Made by a program: the position numbers and the translations under genes. This document shows, one piece after another, positions 25,430-35,266 of a stretch of DNA of 64,000 nucleotides. The first letter of the stretch is position 1, and every line of letters starts with the position of its first letter. The notes beneath the pieces were generated by a model that was not told the DNA's origin, ran no database searches, and was given only the letters and a program-made list of their open reading frames with translations. Origin of the DNA: Panax quinquefolius (lineage: Eukaryota > Streptophyta > Magnoliopsida > Apiales > Araliaceae); NCBI GenBank assembly GCA_020205615.1, contig CM035152.1, forward strand, positions 117,402,043 to 117,466,042, in the 5' to 3' direction.

Positions 25430-25689
25430 TGCCTCTTCTTTCTCCGAATTTTCAATGTCTTGCGTCCTTGATCCACTTACTTAACCTCTAGAACCGTCTC
25501 TCAATGTCGTCCTCAAAAGGCAGCAAGTCTGGATTTTTGGACCGAGTTTGCATAAACCACTTCAAAAACCTGAAATAAGAGGAACAAAATAAAAATAAAA
25601 ATGTTTAAGTAAAACTAGATTAATTAAACTGATATTGTAAAAATATTAAGATCTATACTAAATTATCCCCATCAACAACGCCAAAAACT
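25430..25689 (-). other. Athila leader with primer binding site
   Basis: The sequence next to the 5' LTR reads TTTTTGGCGTTGTTGATGGG on the minus strand (about 25671-25689). The usual Athila site, complementary to Asp tRNA, has GGCGCCGTTGCCGGGGA after the T-run. Here most differences are C-to-T, consistent with decay of methylated CpG. The remaining leader up to the gag ATG is non-coding. Confidence 0.75.
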
Positions 25690-27074
25690 TGTTGGGTATA
25701 ATCTATATACGCACAACACGCAAGTATACGTGGTCAACAAGTAATATAGTAATGAGTAGAGTATCGTTCCCACAGAGACAAATTAGTAAGAAACTTAACC
25801 TTACAAGTACCAATTTCCTATTAATCCTAATTTTATTAAACTATTCAATTCAATGATTATAATTATTGAAACTCAATTAAGAAATAAATAAATTGCCACA
25901 AAACAATCGCAAATATCACACAATCTGGAATTTCAAACAATTAATGGAGAATTAGACTTATGATTTCACCATAAGCTTCACTCTGATTTCTATACCTTTA
26001 TTTCAATTCAAATCACTATCCCAGTTTATTAATCAAGAACACGAATGTAGTAATAGCCACCTCTCGATGCAATAATACCGTATTAACTTAAATCCATAAA
26101 TTTGATAGAAACAAGTTAAACACCTTAATCAACTAACTCACTATATCTCTATGTGAATTATAATTAAAGAAGGTTTAAGATTAAGTTCTCTATCCGATTA
26201 CATGCGATGTCAAGCATATCTCTACCTTAACATTCATCAAGATTCTGCTATTCACAAAATTCATGAACACATGTTATATTAACTAAGTCTAGATTCGAAT
26301 ATCCTCTCTCGATTCCATACAAATCCACAAAGAATTGTTGATCAGGCAATTCATAAATTCAAGCTCAAATTAATATAGATAAACTGAAAAATAGATTATT
26401 AAACTGGAAATCAAGGTTTACAAAATCATTGTATCACTTAAGGATCCATCATAAGCCTAAAAACTGAATTAGTTCATCATGAATGAAATAACTACTGAAT
26501 AAATCAAAGATAACATTCTTTCAATTACAAATAATAGTCTAAGAAGAAGAATAGTGAAAAACATCCTTCACGTAGCCTAAATTTGCAATCGTCCCGAAAA
26601 TCTCCTCAAAATCTTCCTCCAATGCTTGTTGTGAAAAACTAGAATTAATCTTCGTAATATGCCTTGTGTGTTGTTTAATTCGTTATTGATTGAGTAATAA
26701 GCATCCAACACACAAAGTCCCAAATAAATTCTCTCGCTAATAGAGTCCATATGCTATTCAAACGCTTCAAATTCATATCCCAAAGAAGTGTTCGTAACAC
26801 AACAGAGTGTCACTGATCGAGACCCCATACTGCATGGCGGTATATAACAAACAAGCGCTCACTTCGACGGGGTCTATTCTGCTGAGTGATGTTGCTTCCT
26901 TCAAGAATTCTTCTAGAAATGCTCCCAATTGACTCCAAATCTTGTTAAACGCCACAACGACCACCCTACACATAAAAGACACAAAAACAAATAAAAACGA
27001 ACATGAACACAAGAAAATAGCAGTAATTAAGCATGAAATGGACACCGATTCATGGATATGAAATCCACTTATCA
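25690..27074 (-). repeat. Athila 5' LTR (right copy)
   Basis: It starts TGTTGGGTATAATCTA and ends CCACTTATCA, 1385 bp, matching 5469-6930. Followed by the duplication ACAGT. Confidence 0.93.
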
Positions 27075-27181
27075 ACAGTCACCCGGTCTGGAGGTGACAA
27101 ACTATCATACCATGACCTCAGTCGGGAGGCTACCAATACTGGTGAGGTGTGATCAATGTGGCTGACTGTCGAAGAAGACAT
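27075..27181 (-). pseudogene. Tat antisense ORF, DUF7745-like: N-terminal part
   Basis: The ATG at 27181 opens a frame with MSSSTVSHIDHTS and SRLRSWYDSLSPPDRV, which runs straight into the Athila duplication at 27075-27079. With Athila and one duplication copy set aside, this frame meets the frame at 5463-3810 in the same phase (107 bases here and 280 bases down to 5183 sum to a multiple of three). A block with arginine, tryptophan and tyrosine before a DUF7745-like body fits the family. Promoter and function are unknown. Confidence 0.6.
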
Positions 27182-27321
27182 CTGTGTGGGCCATATCATA
27201 AGACCATCCATGGGTCAATGCTGAATATCTCTAGACATACATATGCATAACATAATATATGCATGATCAACAATAGATGACAATATGATGCAGGGAATGG
27301 AAATAGTATATACATTCCTAA
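27182..27321. other. Tat sequence upstream of the antisense ORF
   Basis: A short non-coding stretch between the antisense ORF start and the MITE. Nothing else is recognised. It ends with the TAA target duplication at 27319-27321. Confidence 0.5.
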
Positions 27322-28063
27322 GAGCATTCACAACAGTTTCCTTATCTCTATCCCTACTCTGTAGTGCTATTGGGTCATTCTGTAGGATAGGGATTCAATT
27401 TTTTCACTATGTACCCAACAGGTTCCTTATATTGATTCCTTAAATATTAAATTTTGAAATTTAAAATTTAAAAGTCAAAATTTGAAAGTTTCAACAGTCA
27501 AATCATGTTTTGAACGTTATAACTATTTTTTTATTTAAAAGTAATTGTTGTTTGAATTTAAAAATTGTAATTATTTTAATTTAAAAATAAATATTACTAG
27601 AAATCAAAATGTGCAACGATTATTATGTATTTATGGAAACTAAAACAACATTATTTTAATTATAAATTAATAAAATTTATAATCAGTAGTAATATTTTTT
27701 ACAAAAATGATCAAAATCTAAATTTGACTGATTTTTAATTTTTTATAGTAATCTTTCTTCTCTAAATCATCTGTTTAAAAAATAAAAATGAGTGAATTTG
27801 ATAGGCATGCATACCCAAATCAGCAATTAAGTGAGATAAAGATCCTTTAACCAACATAAAATCGCAATAAATAGGATGTGAAATGTCATTTTACATAAAT
27901 AGGGAACGCTCTTTTGATTCCCTCACCCTGAGGAGTCAAATCATATATAGGGATTAAAATAGAGAATTATATAAGGATAAGGAAACTGTTGGATATTGCT
28001 TTATTGATATATTCTTCAAATGTTGGGATGGAGAGTCTATTGGTGAAGTTGTTGTGAATGCTC
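27322..28063. mobile_element. Tourist-like MITE (PIF/Harbinger type), 742 bp
   Basis: The ends are inverted: GAGCATTCACAACAGTTTCC at the left, and the right end reads GAGCATTCACAACAACTTCA on the other strand. A TAA duplication flanks it (27319-27321 and 28064-28066), as expected for PIF/Harbinger elements. An inner block GATAAGGAAACTGTTG near 27978 repeats the left end inverted, so the right arm looks partly duplicated. There is no coding sequence and the interior is very AT-rich. Confidence 0.85.
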
Positions 28064-28066
28064 TAA

Positions 28067-28227
28067 GTCATCATCTAATACATCATCTATGTACAACTAA
28101 AAATACAGGTAAATGGGGCACAAATGCCCAACAACTAAAAGAGACCTATCAAAAGATATAACGAGAATGGGGCATAGCCACCCAGTATCTAACAGAGGCA
28201 TATCAAAAGATATAGCGAGAATACACA
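28067..28227. repeat. Short direct repeat in Tat 3' sequence
   Basis: Two diverged copies of about 65 bp share CTATCAAAAGATATAACGAG near 28145 and ATATCAAAAGATATAGCGAG near 28200. Non-coding. Confidence 0.5.
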
Positions 28228-28874
28228 TCAAAAGAAGACAATGGTGTTAATGTTTATATCATCAATTCTATCCACCTGATGTAACTCCTCTTGAGTCACT
28301 AGATCTCCGCCATGAGGGATGTCAGACCTATACAATGGAGGATCTGCATAGGCAAAGCCATATGGATCATCTGAAGGGCTAGCCTCAAAGCTAGAAGGAT
28401 CAAAAGTATCTGCCTCTGAAGGATCTCTTCCTAAGTATCGGATAAAGAACCGTGCTCGATCCACAACTGTTGGGTCAAACTATCAATCTGTGTCAAGTCA
28501 GATATTGGATATAGGCCATCCAATCTATCATCCTCACGGAGTTAGGAACCATATCCCCTATGAACTGAGTGGCGCGGGTCTGGGCTCTGATGGTACGAGG
28601 GGACCACCAGTGATGTAACATATCCAGAGTATACGGACCTTCTGACAATGTAAAACCGTCAAAGCCCATCAATGGGATATCAATGATGGGCGGCTATGAT
28701 ACAGGCCAATAATGCCTAGCAGGAGGCAAGATCAGTACATGAATCTCCCCTGTGGTGCTTATAATAGCACGCTCTCCTAAATAGAGCTCCCATCCTCCAT
28801 TTATGAAGAGTAGAATCCTGTAGACACTCGAAATTTTCTGCATACCTGTTACTAACATTGCAGGAGGACAGAAT
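28228..28874 (-). pseudogene. Second antisense ORF remnant in the Tat 3' region, unknown product
   Basis: The minus strand reads open stretches with INGGWELYLGERAII near 28800, LHHWWSPRTIRAQTRATQF near 28600 and, after a frameshift, RARFFIRYLGRDPSEADTF near 28450, stopping at 28228. Codon-like composition and tryptophan-rich blocks suggest a real but decayed protein. I do not recognise a family. It precedes the DUF7745-like ORF on the same strand and is cut at 28875 by element C. Confidence 0.4.
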
Positions 28875-29937
28875 TGTGACGCCCCCAAAATTAGGTATAC
28901 GTCACCCATCTTGGGTCGCCACTTACATGGTACATAAATTCAAATACAAACTTAATTATACATCCGTCAGTAACATACGACAATACATAAACCGAGAGTT
29001 CTAATAGAATATTGTCATTTAGACAATATCCATACTCAAGGAGTCCTCATTACATTTATTGTCACACTATTTAACGTAATAATGAGGACTACTAATGCTA
29101 TCTTCGGGACCATCACTCTTTTCCCGACTCGTCTCCAAATATATTCTCATTTCACAAGAGAATATAGAAAAGAAAGGTGAGCTCAACTAGCCCAAAGAAG
29201 AAATATTATAACTAAGATAATGCGTAATAAATTATCAATAGTCTTCAACAATGTTAAACTGATAAAATACAATAGACAACCAGTTTAACTGCAGCAGAAT
29301 ATGCAATCCATTAAAAGAGTCAAGTAGAAAATAAAGTCTACTATCTTTTAGGTTTTAAAAGTTTTCATCAATTTTTATCACTAAGGCTCGGTTTAATGAA
29401 TAAACCACAATATCTAATCATCCTCCTGTACTACTACGGTCAAGGATTTTCATCAAATTATCAATGGTCATGACTATACCGAATCACCCTTGGTCATAAT
29501 CATACCAAAACTATCCATCATCGCATTACAAAGCCAATGAGGACTTTTGTCACATCATTTATATCAAGCCATGATTATACCGAATGATCCTCGGTCATAA
29601 TCATACTAAGTTCATCTATGCACGTAAGTCAAAGATAATATAATATAACATAAGGATGATGATAATGACATAATAATTCAATAAAACAAGTTCACGAATT
29701 AATTTATTCAGGAACTAATAACGTCCAAATTGTCAACATGATATCGCTTTGTAGAGTAAAATTCAAGAATGCTCGTAAAAAATATTTTCATTAAAAATAC
29801 TTTGGATGAAGCGCAAAATATCAAGGACATTCCACTAAATTCATGGAGTATAGAAGTCAAAATTTTAACCAACTAAGTATAATAGCGAATGAAATAACAA
29901 AAGAAATCACCATGCATGCGGTACTTATGCATGACAA

Positions 29938-30360
29938 AGTTATTCCAATGTAATAATAAATACGTAATAATAAAAAAGCGGAACCAGTCCTGTAAAACAC
30001 ACGAGCAGATATTCCAATAGAATAATAATAAAGATGTAATAATAAAGACGGAACCGTGTCCTGTAAAACATACTGCATGTGATATTCCAATGTAATAATA
30101 AAGACAGAATAATAAAAAGATTTAAACCAGTGTCCCATGTAAAGCACGTATGTGGGATGTTCCAACGGAATAATAAAATAATAGAAGAATGTCACCAAGT
30201 ATAGGGGATTCCAGATATATACAAAGTTATTCCAATGTAATAAATAAGAATGGAATAATATAAGTATTTCACAAAGTATAGGGTATTCCGCATATACAGG
30301 TCATGTATAGGGTATGCCACTTTTACAGGTTATTCCAACAGAATAATAAGCAATGGAATA
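29938..30360 (-). repeat. ~75-bp tandem array in the C LTR (left)
   Basis: Units centre on a TTCCAATGTAATAATAAA-like block followed by CCAGTGTCCTGTAAAACAC. Homologous arrays lie at 36316-36730 and, inverted, at 63425-63850. Located downstream of the TATA box, so probably in R/U5. Confidence 0.75.
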
Positions 30361-30546
30361 ACAACAGTTCTCTTCATGAATAAGAAAGAATAACACCCCT
30401 TACGAGTACAACAAATAATATTCCCTACCTTAGAAGAGTTGAATATTGGAAAAGTGAAGTAGCAAAATACTTTTCTTCTTTCTCTCTATAGTTTCTCTCT
30501 CTAGAGTTTCAGTGAATTCGTAAGAAATAATGAAGGAATGAGCTTT

Positions 30547-30556
30547 CTATTTATAG
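30547..30556 (-). promoter_or_regulatory. TATA box of the C LTR (left)
   Basis: The minus strand reads CTATAAATAG followed by AAAGCTCATTCC. The same box occurs at 36920-36929 and, in F, at 63242-63251. Confidence 0.75.
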
Positions 30557-30710
30557 AAAAACTGAGGGTGGCTCTTGGTCTTAACGAAGGTTAAAATGAC
30601 TCTTGGTAATATCAAGAGACAACTACTATTCATGAAGGGGTAATTAACCCTTGGAACAATCAAGAGGCGCTTAACTCTTGGTAATATCAAGGACAACTAC
30701 TATTTGCGAA

Positions 30711-30998
30711 GGGGTAATTACTATCGACGAAGGTAATTACTATTGACGAAGGTAATTACTATTGAAGAAGGTAATTACTATTGACGAAAGGTAAATACTA
30801 TCGACGAAGGTAATTACTATTCACAAAGGTAATTACTATTCACAAAGGTAATTACTATTGACGAAGGTAAATACTATTGATGAAGGTAATTACTATTCAC
30901 AAAGGTAATTATTATCGACGAAAGGTAAATACTATCGATTTAAGGTAATTACTATTCACAAAGGTAATTACTATTCACAAAGGTAATTACTATCGAAT
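30711..30998 (-). repeat. 19-bp minisatellite in the C LTR (left)
   Basis: About 15 units of GGTAATTACTATTGACGAA, with two main variants differing in the last six bases (GACGAA or CACAAA). It lies about 155-440 bp upstream of the LTR TATA box, in U3. Confidence 0.9.
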
Positions 30999-31690
30999 GA
31001 AGGACTCTTAGATGATGACATATGCCCCCCCATAAAATAATCAAACTTACCACAAACGTCTCATAATGTACTCTTTATATACATCAAGGATTGAATAAAT
31101 ATTACCACAAATTATTTTATTTTTAATCAACACATATTTAATCTTTCAACAATTATTAATCATTTATAACTTGTCGTCTCAATTAATAATTTAATACTAT
31201 AACATATTATACGATGATACCGTGACAATAATTGAATCAATAATATAAGAGATATGATGCAAGAATTATCAGTAGTAATAATTTAGCATAGTGAGTGACT
31301 TCTCACGTAAGCATCAATAATCAATATCGTGTGCTACTATACAACTACGCCAGCGTATTCATCGTATTTTTTACTACCGGGTAGTTCAACAGTTTTGATG
31401 CAATAACACCTCTGCTGTTATTTTTATAGAAAATAATTTTGTCATTTTTAACTACGACAATACTTCCGCTTGTGGGGTCCACTAATGATTGAGCCGTCAT
31501 TGCATTTAATATTCCCCACAAAAAGAATATTCCCCACCCAAACGCGAATATTTTATAACAACTTGCTTACTTTGCAAAATTTATAAATATTACCCACAAC
31601 TATAACATTATATCAAATTTATTCCATAATATTCAAAAAATAATATTTATAAAAAATTCATCTTTATTTATAAAAGTTTGGGGTCTTACA

Positions 31691-34600
31691 ACCTCCCTTC
31701 TTATGAAATTTAAGCCCCTCGAAATTAGGGTACGACACTGATATGATAAAGAGGTGAGGATACCTTGAATACCTTTATCGTTAAAAATATTAAATTCATC
31801 TTCGCAATCCTACCAAAGATATTCATTAACAATTCATCTTTGCACTACAGCCAAAGATATACAACTTTAAAACCAATAATGTTTGAGACGCAGCTACTTA
31901 ATAGTATCAATGCACCACGAATTATCCATGCACTATTGGCCAAGGATATTCGTGTTTTTCAATTACTGATGATTATACCGAATAATCCTTGGTCATAATC
32001 ATACCAAGTCTATCAATGCACTACTACCAAAGATGACTTTTTACCACATCCATGAATTAATATTTCATTCTTTGAGACTCAAATTTCAATAATTAATCCA
32101 TATCATCGAATCATCCTCGCATACGTGCCAAGGATATTCATTAGTATCACGACCACGAATTATCCATGCACTACTGACCAAAGATAATCGTGTATTCATT
32201 AGTATCACGACCACGAATTATCCATGCACTACTACCAAAGATAATCGTGTATTCATTAAGATATCCACGATTACAAATTATCCATGCACTACTACCAAAG
32301 ATAATCGTGTTTTTCAATTACTTGTTATGATTATACCGAACAATCCTCGGTCATAATCATACCAAGTCCATCTATTCACGTAAGCCATGATGACTTTCAA
32401 CACAATATAAGCATGAGGATAATGATATAAAGAATCAATCAAATGAGATAAAGGATAAATATTAAACATTTATAATATAATTTATCCAGATTCAAGAATA
32501 TCCCCATGTTATCAATCACTTAATAATCTCATAATCTAATATCATTAATATTATAAGAATATTTTAATCACTTCTTAAATTTATAAACAATTTATCTCAA
32601 TTGTTTACGCTTTTACCATATAATGCATTTAATCATTCAAAAATGCCATACTCATAAGATATCATCACCAATTATCAAATCCCTCATCAAAAAATATGCA
32701 TATACTCTATATAGGATTCTCTAGCCATAAAATCCTATTTTCAACTTTGTTACTTCACATAACATATTTAACTCATATGTTCATAATTAAACTATTTTCA
32801 TGAAAAATACCAAATCAGTCCCAAAAATATTTCTTTTCTTGGATTTAGCATAATATAGTCCCATGATGAAAATATATTTTTCTCTGAATTTTAAAATTCA
32901 TTTACTATTTTTCAAAATCAATTTCTAATTAATTCCTTAAGAAATTAGCTACCTCAAGTTTAACTCCAAAATTCCCAAATCTTGGCAAGACCTTACACAT
33001 GTTAATGTGAGCCTCAGCTTAAATTTCATGGTCATCTGAGTTATAGAACTCCAGCTTATAGCATTTTTCAATCAAAAAATCTAAATATTAAAATGGTCAT
33101 AACTTGTTCATTTTAAGTCGAAATGAGCTCATTTTTGGACAGAGGTACTTTATAACATATATTTTCATGTCCCAAAAGGCTAGAATTTTTCACATAAATT
33201 TAGTGGCCGAAACAGCCCCTTAATGTTTCTCGCAAGTAGCGTTTTTGTAATTTGCAGCTTTGGACTCTTTTTGCTAAATTCACCATTAAAAAAATCTAAA
33301 GACCTTTTCCAAAGTGATTCCACTTGGATAAGCTACAAAACTCATAGATCTAACTCTAGGACTTGACCACACTCAAAAATTCAAAATATAATAGGAGATA
33401 TGGTCAATTGAATTTCATGTTACGCTTTTACCAAAATCCCGATTTTTCAACCCTTTGTGATTTCTAAGAAACTTTCATGTTTTCACATAATAACCACATA
33501 ACTCATCATAACACTTACTAATACTTCATATACCCATGATTTTCATTAGTCCAATGCTTTTATTATGACTTTCATCATAATCCTCGTAAACAAATCCTTG
33601 TAGTTGAAGAAATATTTGAGGGTTTAAGAAATGGGTTTTTATCTTGGGTCAATACAAAATTCGATTTCACGCTCTAGGGTAGGCTAGAAATCTTCAAGAA
33701 TACGCCAAGAAATTTATTAATGATAGAAATATCATTCAAAAATCGCTACTCTTATCCAAGACTTGGATAGACGTTTACATTGATACCAACCGTGACTTCT
33801 ATCCTTTAACCTAGATAAAGACTCTCACGTCTGATGATACCTATCAACTTATCATCGCTATTCACGACGCCGTCGCCATGTAAAGTCCGGCTTCGCATAT
33901 TCCACACAAGGAAGTCAACAACGAAAAGGATCGGGGCTCTTTACTTATGGCTTGATATAACAAAGATTAACTTTGGGTTTGGTTACTTTGAATTCAGATA
34001 TAACGTGTTGGTTAGGAATATGAAAGCTAACAACCTTACAAAAAGAATAATAAGTAGTTAATTAATTGTTTTCAAAATTACCTCAAAGGCAAGTATTTTC
34101 AAAGAGATAAGATCGTGAAAGTGTTTATTTGAAACAACAAGATTAATAAACAAAGGAGGTAACGAAGGTTTCTCCCAACGAAGTTTCAATAGATAAATCA
34201 AAGTCTAATTTTTTCTTGAGTCAAATTTAAACATTGAACACAACTAGGTAGAATAAAAGAGTGGGTAGAACTTGTATTGAATAAAGTATAGACTTCGCAT
34301 AATTTATAATTAATTTACCCGTAATAACTTCGTTTGGGTTTCTCGACAAACGCTCTTGCTTAAATTAATGAAGTTTGACTTTACTATAGGGTACATTCCA
34401 CCCTTAAGTGCTTCTTCACATTCCCGATCCATGATTTGAATCATTATTCTCCCGATCCATATCGAATTCGGGTTGACCGCTATGCATGTGGTAATTCCAA
34501 ATTGATGTTGGGTTCTCCCAATTGTCATTCCAAAAAGCAAAGTCCATTTCATCTATTTTGGCTTTATTAGATCGGACGCCTTTTCTACACTATCAACGCG

Positions 34601-35266
34601 TTGTGTAGCTTTTACCCATGCATCGCCTATTCTCCTTCGCTCGCTTGTTTCTTCTTTCACCGATCTTTGATTTTTAAATTCTCGATTCCAACTTTAATAT
34701 CTTACACCCCGCCAAAGCGTGATTTTGTTCGAGCATCACATATCGGGTAACCCAATTTTGAATTGTTGTATCCCTTTGTTCCATTGATCGCTTTCGCTTT
34801 CTTTCAACCTCGTTCTTCTAGCTCACGAACACGATTTTATAATTCTAAGTTTTGATCATAAATTTCTTCTAACTAATTCTCCTCGTGTTCCTCTTCTTCC
34901 TCTTCTTCCTCACTCTTAGTCGCTACCTCTCCATTAACTAGCTCGGGTGCAACAATTAGTTCTTCATTCACTACGTGGATATCTCTAATTTGTTCCTCGT
35001 CGACCTATCGCATTAACTCGATTAGTGATTAAAGGTGTCACAACCACATCATTTCACTCTATTGTGAATATTTTCACCGCCATTTCCAAACACCGCCACA
35101 ACACAAGGGTTAATTAATATATCAAATATTATCCCTATACTCCTAATCGACCAATTAAATAACAAATAAACTTAGGTAGGTCATACTAGCGAAGGAATTC
35201 TCCGCCTCCCTCCTATTTATTATCTCAAGATCTTAGCCAGGATCATATCCTAAGCTCGATATCAAC
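31691..35266 (-). other. Element C internal region
   Basis: On the minus strand a purine tract (AAGAAGGGAGGT, 31691-31702) abuts the LTR start TGTAAGACCCC. At 31900-32340 about four units of 55-60 bp repeat with ATTATCCATGCACTACTACC and AAAGATAATCGTGTATTC. Between about 32400 and 34300 I see no gene. The leader end (35251-35265) reads TTGATATCGAGCTTA, a decayed initiator-Met primer site. Confidence 0.75.
34300..35035 (-). pseudogene. Degenerate acidic ORF next to the C leader, gag position
   Basis: On the minus strand an open run with EEQIRDIHVVNEELIV and a glutamate-rich block (EEEEEEEEHEE) lies near 34990-34880. A charged, possibly coiled-coil part (NRVRELEER) follows, and then a fragmented stretch to 34310 after frameshifts and stops. 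The position just after the primer site is that of gag. No zinc knuckle or capsid motif is recognised, so a gag origin is only inferred. Confidence 0.35.

Larger units (their letters stand above)
5469..27074 (-). mobile_element. Athila-lineage Ty3/Gypsy retrotransposon, interrupted by a nested element
   Basis: Two LTRs (5469-6930 and 25690-27074) bracket gag, protease, RT, RNase H and integrase, all on the minus strand. The 5-bp duplication ACAGT at 5464-5468 and 27075-27079 marks the insertion. Integrase, gag zinc knuckle and the long 3' region with an extra ORF match the Athila lineage. It is about 21.6 kb long, of which 9.8 kb is the nested N1 element, leaving about 11.8 kb. All coding parts carry stops except the N-terminal gag. 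It inserted into the Tat antisense ORF. Confidence 0.93.
28875..31690 (-). repeat. Element C 3' LTR (left copy)
   Basis: It runs from TGTGACGCCCCC to GGGGTCTTACA. It contains a ~75-bp array (29938-30360), a TATA box on the minus strand (30547-30556) and a 19-bp minisatellite (30711-30998). Two inverted TCTTGGTAATATCAAGA motifs lie at about 30600-30690. Confidence 0.93.

Noticed and set aside
30711..30998. CRISPR-like regular repeats
   Set aside because: Units are contiguous 19-mers without spacers of unique sequence, inside the LTR of a plant retrotransposon.
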